Assembly: GCA_050011755.1 (NCBI GenBank)
Contig: JBEKIM010000224.1
Location: 1-10,908, forward strand
Source of the DNA: Bog-159 sp050011755
GTDB lineage: Bacteria > Acidobacteriota > Terriglobia > Bryobacterales > Bryobacteraceae
Direction of reading: 5' to 3'
DNA: 10,908 nucleotides
The notes under the pieces are model-generated. The model was not told the DNA's origin. It saw only the letters and a list, made by a program, of their open reading frames with translations, and made no database searches. Numbering within the stretch: the stretch's first letter is position 1; the number at the start of each line of letters is the position of its first letter. A program made the translations under genes and the position numbers. This document shows positions 1-6,682 of this stretch, piece after piece.

Positions 1-701
1 CCATCGGCATCGCCGTGCTGCTGGACGGATTGGACGGGATGATCGCGCGTCTCACCCACACCACCAGCGATTTCGGCCGCGAGATGGATTCGCTCGCCGA
101 CGTGATCAGCTTCGGGATGGCGCCGGCGGTGCTGGCATTCGCCTGGGGCGTGCAGTTTGCGGACACCGGCCTGGCGCAACATCTGCAGCGTCAACTCTCC
201 CAGGGCGGATATTTTGTAGCGTTCCTGTTCCTGCTGTGCGGCGCGGCGCGACTGGCGCGTTTCAACGTGCAGAAGAACCCGATTCCCACGAATCCCGGGC
301 GTCCCAACCGGAAATATTTCGTGGGGCTGCCGATTCCGGGCGCGGCGGGAACGGTGGCCGCCACGGTTTACGCCTTCTACGGCGAGCCCGTCGCATATTG
401 GCCCATTGCGGTGATCTGGCTGGGACTGTTGCTGCTACTGGGATTCCTGATGGTGAGCACCTGGCGCTATTACAGTTTTAAGGGCTTAAGCCTGCGCCAG
501 CCGCGCACGCCTTTGATCGTGATTTTGATCGGCGGGCTGGTGTATGCAATCTGGAATTACGGCCACGTGGTGTTGCCGTTGATAGCCGCCGTCTATGTGG
601 GCGGCGGCATTGCGATTCGCCTGGGCGGCATCCTGCGGCGCTACGTCTTGCGCCGCCGCGTGGGCGCGCCGCCCGGCGCTCCGGAGCGTCAAGTTGGCTA
701 A
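1..701 (+). CDS. pssA: CDP-diacylglycerol--serine O-phosphatidyltransferase, 5'-truncated by the window
   Basis: This integral inner-membrane enzyme transfers the phosphatidyl group of CDP-diacylglycerol to L-serine, giving phosphatidylserine, the precursor of phosphatidylethanolamine. The full CDP-alcohol phosphatidyltransferase signature D-x2-DG-x2-AR-x8-G-x3-D-x3-D is visible at about positions 24-101, with all catalytic aspartates present. Segments typical of the PssA branch follow: GAARLARFN (about 249-275), a GLPIPGAAG stretch (about 324-350), and a STWRYYSFKG loop (about 456-485). Several hydrophobic helices lie between them. The reading frame is already open at position 3 with no obvious start, so the gene begins upstream; roughly the first 40-50 residues, including the first membrane helix, are probably missing. 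The GTG at 15 lies inside the catalytic motif and is not a start. The last 8 bases overlap the next gene, which implies co-transcription. An upstream psd would be a common partner but is not visible. Confidence 0.93.
   Translation, partial: IGIAVLLDGLDGMIARLTHTTSDFGREMDSLADVISFGMAPAVLAFAWGVQFADTGLAQHLQRQLSQGGYFVAFLFLLCGAARLARFNVQKNPIPTNPGRPNRKYFVGLPIPGAAGTVAATVYAFYGEPVAYWPIAVIWLGLLLLLGFLMVSTWRYYSFKGLSLRQPRTPLIVILIGGLVYAIWNYGHVVLPLIAAVYVGGGIAIRLGGILRRYVLRRRVGAPPGAPERQVG
682..696 (+). promoter_or_regulatory. Ribosome-binding site deciding a TTG start
   Basis: CGGAG at 682-686 lies 7 bases before a TTG codon at 694. No ATG or GTG in this frame is equally well placed. Reading from the upstream ATG at 595 would put 33 low-complexity residues inside the pssA coding region. 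The first residues after the TTG lead straight into a Rossmann-like beta strand, as expected for the family. Confidence 0.65.
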
Positions 702-1704
702 AGCAAATACATGGGCGTTGCTAGGCAGTGAATCCCTGCTGGGGCGCGAACTGCGCGATCTGATCGCGGTCGGTCACCTACCCGTCGACCTGAAGCTGAT
801 TTCCGAGGACCCCGAGAAGGCGGGCGCCCTGACCGAACAGGGCGGCGAGCCGGCGGTGGTCTGGGGGCTCGACGAATCCGCCATGCGCGATGCGACGGTA
901 GTGCTGCTGGCGGGATCGGCCGCATCCACCCTGCGGGCGCTCGAACTGCGGGCGGACAAGCCGGGTACGATCGACCTGACGCATGCCGCCGAAGACCACC
1001 CGCGCTCTTTCATTCGCGCGCCGTTTGTGGAGCCCGAAGGTTTCCGCGCGCCCGAGGATGCCGTACATTCGATCGCGCACCCCGCAGCCATCGCTATGGC
1101 CATGGTGCTGCCGCGGCTGCATGCGCGCTCTCCCGTGCGGCGGTCCGTCATCCATGTCTTCGAGCCGGCCAGCGAGCGCGGCACGCCTGGCGTGGAGGAG
1201 CTGCAACAACAGACCGTCGGCCTCTTGTCGTTCAAGAATATGCCGAAGAAGATCTTCGACGCGCAGCTCAGCTTCAACATGCTGGCGCAATATGGCGAGG
1301 AAGCGCCCGTCTCGCTCGATTCCGCGGAATTGCGCATCGAGCGGCATCTGGCCACGCTGCTTTCGCGCAGCGCCGGCCTGCACAACACGCTGCCGCCCAT
1401 GCCTTCTTTGCGTTTGATTCAAGCGCCCGTGTTTCATGGGTACAGCCTTTCGCTTTGGGTGGAATTCGAAGAGAACCCGGGCGTGGAGGCGGTGGAATCC
1501 GCGCTCGCGGACGAGCGTATCGATGTGCGCGGGTCCGATGCGGAACCGCCTAGCGCGGTGGGCATCGCGGGACACGATGGCGTAGCGCTGGGCGCGGTCG
1601 CCATGGACCGCAACGCGCCGCAGGCTTGCTGGTGCTGGCTGGTGGCGGATAACCTGCGCCTGGCGGCGGAGAACGCGGTCGCGGTAGGAAGGCAGTTTAT
1701 ATGA
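694..1704 (+). CDS. Aspartate-semialdehyde dehydrogenase-like (Usg-type) protein, catalytic residues lost
   Basis: Starting at TTG 694 the protein has 336 residues, close to E. coli Usg and to aspartate-semialdehyde dehydrogenases (ASADH). The N-terminal strand and loop WALLGSESLLGREL (about 7-20) corresponds to the family's GATGAVG nucleotide-binding loop, but only part of the glycine pattern remains. The dimerisation-domain signature survives as ERGTPGVEELQQQT (about 161-174), matching GAGKxGxxEL..Q in true enzymes. The active-site segment that normally reads N-P-x-C reads H-P-A-A (129-132), so the nucleophilic cysteine is replaced by alanine. The later R-V-P-V-x-x-G-H segment reads Q-A-P-V-F-H-G-Y (243-250), so the substrate arginine and catalytic histidine positions also differ. 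I infer a non-catalytic paralogue with an unknown structural or regulatory role, not lysine/threonine biosynthesis. It overlaps pssA by 8 bp and lptE by 4 bp (ATGA), so it is probably translationally coupled in the envelope operon. The fold is fairly sure; the function is not known. Confidence 0.8.
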   Translation: MAKANTWALLGSESLLGRELRDLIAVGHLPVDLKLISEDPEKAGALTEQGGEPAVVWGLDESAMRDATVVLLAGSAASTLRALELRADKPGTIDLTHAAEDHPRSFIRAPFVEPEGFRAPEDAVHSIAHPAAIAMAMVLPRLHARSPVRRSVIHVFEPASERGTPGVEELQQQTVGLLSFKNMPKKIFDAQLSFNMLAQYGEEAPVSLDSAELRIERHLATLLSRSAGLHNTLPPMPSLRLIQAPVFHGYSLSLWVEFEENPGVEAVESALADERIDVRGSDAEPPSAVGIAGHDGVALGAVAMDRNAPQACWCWLVADNLRLAAENAVAVGRQFI

Positions 1705-2219
1705 GCAAGACGATCCCGGCCCTGTTGACGGCGGCGCTGTGCGCCACCGGTTGCGGCTATCATGTAGCCGGCAAATCGGACCTGATGCCGCAGACGATCC
1801 ACACGATCGCCATCACCCCTTTTGCGAACCGCACCATTCAATACAAGCTGGCACAGCGCCTGCCCGCGGATATCACACGCGAATTTATCGAGCGCACGCA
1901 CTACAAAGTGGTCGTCGATCCGAAGACAGCCGATGCGGTGCTGGATGGCGCGGTGCTGAACTTCATGTCGTACCCCATCATCGCCGATCAAAATACGGGG
2001 CGCGCGACCGTAGTGCAGTGCAGCGCTTATTTGAAGGTCACGTTGACGGAACGGGCGACGGGCAAAGTCCTGTTTAACCGGCCAACGTTTGAAGTGCGCG
2101 AGCGCTACGAGATCAGCGTGGACCCACAAGCCTACTTCGACGAAGGCGGGGCCGGCATCGAGCGTCTGGGCAAAGATGTGGCGCGCGACGTGGTCACTTC
2201 GATTGTGGAGAAGTTCTGA
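1701..2219 (+). CDS. lptE: LPS-assembly lipoprotein LptE
   Basis: LptE is an outer-membrane lipoprotein that plugs the LptD beta-barrel and helps insert lipopolysaccharide into the outer leaflet. The 172-aa product begins with a short charged stretch and a hydrophobic segment ending in a lipobox-like ATGC, with Cys18 as the lipidation site. The next residues, GYHVAGK, are the LptE hallmark (mature proteins start C-G-Y-x-x). The VAITPFxN-like stretch (TIAITPFANRT, about 34-44) and the following helix (LAQRLPADITREFIER) are typical of the family, as is the closing helix ending VTSIVEKF. The ATG overlaps the preceding stop as ATGA and is preceded by AGGAAGG at 1686-1692. holA follows after 4 bases; the lptE-holA pairing is common in Gram-negative bacteria and supports the call. 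It implies an outer membrane with LPS or lipooligosaccharide. Confidence 0.88.
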   Translation: MSKTIPALLTAALCATGCGYHVAGKSDLMPQTIHTIAITPFANRTIQYKLAQRLPADITREFIERTHYKVVVDPKTADAVLDGAVLNFMSYPIIADQNTGRATVVQCSAYLKVTLTERATGKVLFNRPTFEVRERYEISVDPQAYFDEGGAGIERLGKDVARDVVTSIVEKF

Positions 2220-2223
2220 GGGT

Positions 2224-3285
2224 ATGACTCCCGCGCAGTTTCTGACCCGCATGGAGCGCGGCACGCTCGCGCCCGCCTATCTGTTTATCGGGCCGGAAGC
2301 GTACCAGCGCACGCGCGCGCGCACCGCGCTACTGAAGGCGGCCTTGCGCGATCCCGGCCGGGAGAACGCGATCGCCCAATACGACCTGGCGGAGACGGCA
2401 TTGGCGGAAGTGATCGACGATGCCCGAGCGCTGTCGCTGTTCGCTTCCGAACGGGTGATCTTTGCCGGCAACGCGGAAGCCGCGCTACCCCGCACCAAGG
2501 GAGACGAAGACGCGGAGGACGGCGAGGGCAGCGCCGCTTCAGCCCGCACGTTGGCGGCGTATATGAAGAACCCCACGCCCGGCGTGGTGCTGGTCTTCGA
2601 CGCGCCCCGTTTCGATTTCGAAGGCGAGGACAAGCGCAAGCAGGAGCGCGTCCGCAAGTTCTACGCCGCCTTGGGCGATCCGGTCGATTTCAAGCGCGCT
2701 TCGCACGACGATGCCCGCCGCGAAGCGGCCGCTTTGGCTCGCCGCGCGGGGCTCAACGCCGATCCTGCCACGCTGGATTTGCTTGTGGAAGCGCTGGCCG
2801 CCGATTTGACGCGCATCGCCGTGGAAGTGGAGAAAATGGCGCTCTACACTCAAGGGCGGCCCGTCACCGAGGAAGATGTGGGACTGCTGGTGCCCGACGC
2901 GCGGGCCACCACCATTTTTGCCCTGGTAGGCGCGCTGGGACGCCGCGACCGGTCGCGGTCGCTCGAACTCCTCGATACTCTGTTCCGCGATGGCGAGTAT
3001 TTGCCTCTGGCTTTGTCGTTCTTGTCGGCGCAGTTCCGTGCGGCGCTGGTCGCCAAGGAAGCCGGCTTGCGCAGTCCGCAGCAGGTACAGGGGCACTTCG
3101 CCAGGATGGGCGCGCCGATGTGGGGATCCCGCGCCGAGCAGGTCTTTCAAACCGTGGGGAAGTTTTCGAAACCGCAGCTTGAGCGGGCCATGCAGCTCAC
3201 CTTCGAAGCGGACCGCGATTTGCGCAGCGCGCGGCCGGACGACCGCATCGTAATGGAGCACTTTATTTTGCGTCTGACCGGATGA
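2224..3285 (+). CDS. holA: DNA polymerase III subunit delta
   Basis: HolA is the delta subunit of the clamp loader; it opens the sliding clamp for loading on primed DNA. From ATG 2224 the protein has 353 residues, the usual length. The N-terminal domain starts with the characteristic APAYLFIGPEAYQRTRA pattern (about 16-32), and the Rossmann-like region includes VVLVFDAPRFD (121-131). A helical middle domain has DLTRIAVEVEKMALY (194-208), the conserved delta signature, followed by the VTEEDVGLLVP segment (214-224). The C-terminal collar domain spans about 230-353. Residues 88-106 form an acidic, Gly/Ser-rich insertion (KGDEDAEDGEG) that is probably a surface loop. The frame stays open upstream to 2089, but that would overlap lptE extensively and gives unrelated sequence. 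A GAGAAG at 2208-2213 can serve as Shine-Dalgarno site. It is the last gene of the plus-strand operon, and its stop codon directly touches the stop codon of the opposing permease gene. Confidence 0.92.
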   Translation: MTPAQFLTRMERGTLAPAYLFIGPEAYQRTRARTALLKAALRDPGRENAIAQYDLAETALAEVIDDARALSLFASERVIFAGNAEAALPRTKGDEDAEDGEGSAASARTLAAYMKNPTPGVVLVFDAPRFDFEGEDKRKQERVRKFYAALGDPVDFKRASHDDARREAAALARRAGLNADPATLDLLVEALAADLTRIAVEVEKMALYTQGRPVTEEDVGLLVPDARATTIFALVGALGRRDRSRSLELLDTLFRDGEYLPLALSFLSAQFRAALVAKEAGLRSPQQVQGHFARMGAPMWGSRAEQVFQTVGKFSKPQLERAMQLTFEADRDLRSARPDDRIVMEHFILRLTG

Positions 3286-5901
3286 TTATTCGTCCCGCAG
3301 CGCTCGCAGGGGATCGAGCCCCGCCGCCCGCTTCGCCGGCACATAGCTGGCCACCGCGCTGACCGTCAATAGCACCAGCGGAACCAGAACATACACCGCC
3401 GGCGACGACAGGCCGAGTCCCGGAAAGCCCGCCGACAGCCAGGGCGTAGCCGCTACGGTCAGCGCTCCGCCGATGACGATACCCGCGGCCGCCAGAATCA
3501 GCCCACGCCGCTCCACCAGCCACACCACGTGGCGGCGGGTCGCGCCAATTGCAACGCGTATGCCAAACTCCTTCACGCGGCGGCTTACCGTATATGCGAT
3601 CAGCCCGTAGAGCCCGGCCGTGGCCAGCGCCAGACCGATGCATCCCATGCTCCCCACCATCTGGAAGAACTGCATCCAGGTGTCCGTGACGCGGCTCTCA
3701 TAAAGCGTCGCCACCGTGCGCAGGTTGTATACCGGAACGTTCCCGTCGATTGACCGGACCACTTCGCGGATAGGCGCGGCGAGTCCATCCGGATTGCCGG
3801 CGGATTGGACCACCAACGTCATCCGCGCGCGCGGGTTCTGGTCGTATGGAAGATACACGTACGGCGACGGATTCTCGTTCACCCGCAGATAATGCCCGGT
3901 CCGCGCTACCCCGACCACTTCGGCGGCAGGGCCGTCCACGCTGTCGATCCGGAGCCGCTTTCCAAGCGGATCCTGGCCCGGCCAAAAGGTCTTCGCGAAC
4001 TCCTGGTTGACAATGGCCACCGGGCGCGATCCGGCGCGGTCGTCATCCGTGAACGCGCGCCCGCTCTTGATTTCGACATGCATGATGCGGAAGAAGCCGG
4101 CGTCCACCGCCGCTCCGAACTCGATCGTCTTTTCGCGGCCCTTGGGGAACTGGTAGCCTTCGGGCACCACGGTGACGATGGTCTGCGCGGGAGAGAGCGG
4201 CAGCGCCTCGGTCAAGGCCACGTCCGCCACCCCGGGCGTCGCGCGAACGCGATCCACCAGCCGGCGATAGAAGACTTTCGTCTGTTCCGGCGAGTAGTTC
4301 AGCATAGCGGGCGCGGTGTCCATGCCGATCAGGTGATCCGTGCGAAACTCCGGCGGCATCGCCAGCATGTTCCGGAAGCCCGCCAGAAACATGCCGGCGG
4401 CGATCAGCACCACCACCGCCAGCGCCATCTGCCCGGCCACCAGCACATCGCGCCCGAATGTGCGCCGCTTGCCGGAATCGCCGCCGCCACCCGCCTTCAA
4501 GGCGCTGACGAAGTCCGTGCGCGCAGTCTGCCAGGCCGGAACCAGGCCGAAGAAGAGGCAACTTGCCAGCGTGGCCAGCAGGCTGAACTGCACCACGCGC
4601 CAATCCATCTCCACGCCCAGCACGTTGGGGGGATCGCTGGGCACGCTCAGCGTTTCGAGAAGCAGAACACCGCCGTACGCAAAGAACAGCCCGGCGATGC
4701 CGCCCGCCAGCGCCACGATCAGACTCTCGGTCATCAATTGCCGCACCACGCGGCTGCGTCCGGCTCCGATCGAAAGCCGGATCGCGATTTCCCGGCTGCG
4801 CGAGCGTCCCCGCGCCAATAGCAGGTTCGCCACGTTGGAACACGCGATCACCAGGATCAGCGCCACCAGTCCCATCAGCATCCTGGCCAGGCTGAGCAGT
4901 TGCGGGCTCTGCTCACTGCGCCTCTGCAGCTCCGTGCGCACCGCCGCGTGCCGGTTGCGATTCGTTTTGGGGTACTCGCGCTCGAGGGCCGTCCCGATCA
5001 CGGCCAGTTCAGCCCGTGCCGCTCCCAGTGAAATGCCCGGGCTCAAGCGGCCCTTCACTATCAGGTCGTGGCGGCCGCGGTCCTCCAGCGGATCCATGGC
5101 CTCGCCGCCCAGGCGCTGCTGCATCCCCAGCGGAATGAAGATACTTGGGCGCAAGAAACGGTCGAGGCCGGTGAAGGACGCCGGGGTCACGCCGACGATC
5201 GTGAAGGCGATGCCGTTCAGCCGCAAGGTCTTGCCGATCGCGGAAGGCTCGCCCGCGTAATTCTGCTTCCAAAAATCGTAGCTGACCATCGCTACGGGCC
5301 GCGCGGACGCACCCACTTCACCGGGCAGGAAGGTGCGGCCCTCCGCGGGCGACACACCTACGACCGGAAAGAAGTTGTCGCTCACGAAGCATGCAAATCG
5401 AACGCGAGCCGGCGCCTTGGGATCGGGGGCGGCCGCGAGGGTGGTGAGGGTATACGCCGCCAGGCCGCTGAACGAGCGGGCCTTATCGCGCAGGTCGCGA
5501 TAATCCGGAAAGGACATGCCTTCAAAAGGATTGTCGGGTGTGGTGCTGCCGACGTCGAACAACCCCGCCGGATTGGAAACGGGCAGGGGCCGCAGCAGCA
5601 GCGCATCGGCGAAACTGAAGATGGCGCTATTGGCACCGATGGCCAGCGCCAGCGAGACTACCGCCACCGCTACGAAGGCGGGTTGTTTGCGCAGCGCGCG
5701 AAGTGAATAACGAATGTCCGCGATAAGGCTCTCGAGCCAAGTCCAGCCCCAGGTGGCCCGCACATCCTCCATCGCCAGGGTCAGGTTGCCGAGTTCCCGG
5801 GTGCCCGCGATGGCGGTCAGCGCTCCCAACTCCTCGCGCATCTCGCGCTCTTCCCGGCGGCGCCACGCCGGCGATAAATATTTCAATCGATTCCAGATCA
5901 T
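3286..5901 (-). CDS. ADOP-family (FtsX/MacB-like) ABC transporter permease
   Basis: This 871-aa inner-membrane protein belongs to the acidobacterial duplicated orphan permeases. Residues 1-60 form a cytoplasmic segment with the family's WGWTWLESL stretch (51-59). Two MacB-like halves follow. Half one has TM1 (about 76-98, with the LAIGANSAIFS signature), a large periplasmic domain (about 100-335), and TMs near 338-364, 392-416 and 436-456. Its cytoplasmic loop RGRSRSREIAIRLSIGAGR (364-382) is the FtsX coupling region. Half two has a TM near 488-510, a second periplasmic domain (about 515-740), and TMs near 745-772, 797-820 and 832-856, with loop RRVKEFGIRVAIGATRR (774-790). MacB-type proteins use ATP hydrolysis for mechanotransmission or efflux; here no ATPase gene is adjacent, hence 'orphan', and the substrate is unknown. 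It starts 19 bases after padR, so the two form an operon. No strong Shine-Dalgarno is seen before the ATG, so coupling to padR translation is possible. Confidence 0.93.
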   Translation of the reverse strand: MIWNRLKYLSPAWRRREEREMREELGALTAIAGTRELGNLTLAMEDVRATWGWTWLESLIADIRYSLRALRKQPAFVAVAVVSLALAIGANSAIFSFADALLLRPLPVSNPAGLFDVGSTTPDNPFEGMSFPDYRDLRDKARSFSGLAAYTLTTLAAAPDPKAPARVRFACFVSDNFFPVVGVSPAEGRTFLPGEVGASARPVAMVSYDFWKQNYAGEPSAIGKTLRLNGIAFTIVGVTPASFTGLDRFLRPSIFIPLGMQQRLGGEAMDPLEDRGRHDLIVKGRLSPGISLGAARAELAVIGTALEREYPKTNRNRHAAVRTELQRRSEQSPQLLSLARMLMGLVALILVIACSNVANLLLARGRSRSREIAIRLSIGAGRSRVVRQLMTESLIVALAGGIAGLFFAYGGVLLLETLSVPSDPPNVLGVEMDWRVVQFSLLATLASCLFFGLVPAWQTARTDFVSALKAGGGGDSGKRRTFGRDVLVAGQMALAVVVLIAAGMFLAGFRNMLAMPPEFRTDHLIGMDTAPAMLNYSPEQTKVFYRRLVDRVRATPGVADVALTEALPLSPAQTIVTVVPEGYQFPKGREKTIEFGAAVDAGFFRIMHVEIKSGRAFTDDDRAGSRPVAIVNQEFAKTFWPGQDPLGKRLRIDSVDGPAAEVVGVARTGHYLRVNENPSPYVYLPYDQNPRARMTLVVQSAGNPDGLAAPIREVVRSIDGNVPVYNLRTVATLYESRVTDTWMQFFQMVGSMGCIGLALATAGLYGLIAYTVSRRVKEFGIRVAIGATRRHVVWLVERRGLILAAAGIVIGGALTVAATPWLSAGFPGLGLSSPAVYVLVPLVLLTVSAVASYVPAKRAAGLDPLRALRDE

Positions 5902-5920
5902 GGCTTGCCCAGGTTCGACT

Positions 5921-6253
5921 TCAACCTTTCGCCTCCGGTAGCGTACCCATGACCCTTCCGACGGCGCTGACGAAGTCGGCCCACTTCGAATGTTCCCGTA
6001 CCAGTTGCTTGCGGCCCACCGGAGTGAGCTTGTAATATTTAGCTCGGCGATTGTGCTCGGAGGTTTCCCACCCGGAGGCGATCCAGCCTTTGGCTTTCAG
6101 CCGTTTCAGCGCCGGGTATAGCGATCCGAATTCGATCGCGAGGGCCTCATTCGAGGTGCTTCGAATATTCTTGGCGATGCCGTAGCCGTGCAGCGGCCCG
6201 GGCAGCAGGGTGCGCAGCACCAACATATCGAGAGTTCCTTGCAGCAGGTCCAT
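5921..6253 (-). CDS. PadR-family transcriptional regulator
   Basis: This 110-aa protein is almost entirely a PadR winged-helix domain. The start MDLLQGTLDMLVLRTL is the classical PadR N-terminus. It is followed by LHGYGIAKNI (21-30), the recognition-helix region GSLYPALKRLKAKGWI (43-58), and the wing RRAKYYKLTPVGRKQL (69-84). There is no long C-terminal dimerisation domain, so this is the short subfamily-2 type that usually pairs with ADOP permeases in acidobacteria. PadR proteins are typically ligand-responsive repressors that bind an inverted repeat at their own promoter. A perfect 21-bp palindrome overlaps this gene's start codon and probable -10 box, so self-repression and co-repression of the downstream permease are likely. 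The inducer is unknown. No Shine-Dalgarno site precedes the ATG. Confidence 0.93.
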   Translation of the reverse strand: MDLLQGTLDMLVLRTLLPGPLHGYGIAKNIRSTSNEALAIEFGSLYPALKRLKAKGWIASGWETSEHNRRAKYYKLTPVGRKQLVREHSKWADFVSAVGRVMGTLPEAKG

Positions 6254-6290
6254 ATAGAGCCACTCTATATGAAGAGGATCTATATGTCAA
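6251..6290 (-). promoter_or_regulatory. padR promoter with palindromic operator
   Basis: Read on the minus strand, TTGACA (6290-6285) is followed after 17 bases by TAGAGT (6267-6262). Alternatively TATAGA (6269-6264) follows at 15 bases. CATATAGAG (6251-6259), CCA (6260-6262) and CTCTATATG (6263-6271) form a perfect inverted repeat with 9-bp arms. It covers the -10 region and includes the padR start codon. A further half-site copy, TCTATATG, lies at 6279-6286, offset by 15 bp from the same octamer at 6264-6271, and overlaps the -35 box. I infer that PadR binds here and blocks RNA polymerase. The transcript would start only 0-4 bases before the ATG. Confidence 0.75.
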
Positions 6291-6336
6291 CAGCGAATGG
6301 AGTAAGGACGAATGGCGGAGAGCGCTTGGGAGCCTG

Positions 6337-6606
6337 TCAGGCGGTGGCGAGCGACTTTACTTTAAGGTGCAGCTTGGATTTGTACCGGGCCGCGGTGTTC
6401 TTTTTGATGATGCCGCTTTTCGCGGAGCGGTCGATGAGGGAGAAGGTCGCGGGCAGCAACTCGGCGGCAGCCTTGCCATCTTTTGAAGTGAGGGCGCGCC
6501 GCATGGCGCGGATCTGGTGGCGGAGGCGTGACTTATTCTGCCGGTTATATTCGGTGCGCTTTTCGTCTTGGCGGACACGCTTGAGAGCGGAAAAATGATT
6601 GGCCAT
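6337..6606 (-). CDS. rpsT: 30S ribosomal protein S20
   Basis: The 89-aa basic protein is ribosomal protein bS20, a primary 16S rRNA-binding protein of the small subunit. It has the family's start MANHFSALKRVRQDEKR, a helical lysine/arginine-rich middle (YNRQNKSRLRHQIRAMRRAL), and the highly conserved end SLIDRSAKSGIIKKNTAARY (56-75) followed by KSKLHLKVKSL. Length and composition are normal. AAGGA at 6626-6622 is the nearest Shine-Dalgarno-like site, but at 15 bases from the ATG it is rather far. S20 is monocistronic in many bacteria and is autoregulated at translation in E. coli; this gene also seems to stand alone, with its own promoter. No clear rho-independent terminator is visible between its stop and the padR promoter. 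Confidence 0.97.
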   Translation of the reverse strand: MANHFSALKRVRQDEKRTEYNRQNKSRLRHQIRAMRRALTSKDGKAAAELLPATFSLIDRSAKSGIIKKNTAARYKSKLHLKVKSLATA

Positions 6607-6646
6607 CTGGAAACAGAATGATCCTTACAAGAGATTCGTAACACAC

Positions 6647-6676
6647 AGGATAGCGCAAGGGGCGGGATGGCGTCAA
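6647..6676 (-). promoter_or_regulatory. rpsT promoter, housekeeping sigma type
   Basis: On the minus strand TTGACG (6676-6671) is followed after an 18-base spacer by TATCCT (6652-6647). This predicts a transcript start near 6640 and a leader of about 34 bases before rpsT. It lies in the short gap between the dehydratase stop (6683) and rpsT. It is assigned from hexamer similarity only. Confidence 0.5.
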
Positions 6677-6682
6677 CCGTCG

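Noticed and set aside
778..1575. Minus-strand reading frame (265 codons) opposite the semialdehyde-dehydrogenase-like gene
   Set aside because: It is a shadow with an Arg/His-rich composition. The plus-strand frame has recognisable family motifs and a good ribosome-binding site.
2089..2223. Upstream extension of holA to ATG 2089
   Set aside because: The extra 45 residues are the out-of-frame shadow of lptE and do not resemble the delta-subunit N-terminus.
3805..4821. Long plus-strand reading frame (338 codons) inside the permease region
   Set aside because: It lies antisense to the ADOP coding sequence, has a His/Arg/Gln-rich composition typical of GC-rich antisense shadows, and shows no domain. 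The minus-strand frame has clear membrane segments and motifs.
6331..6341. Small inverted repeat GCCTG-T-CAGGC at the 3' end of rpsT
   Set aside because: The loop would be one base and there is no T-tract on either strand, so it is not a usable terminator. It mostly lies at the stop codon.
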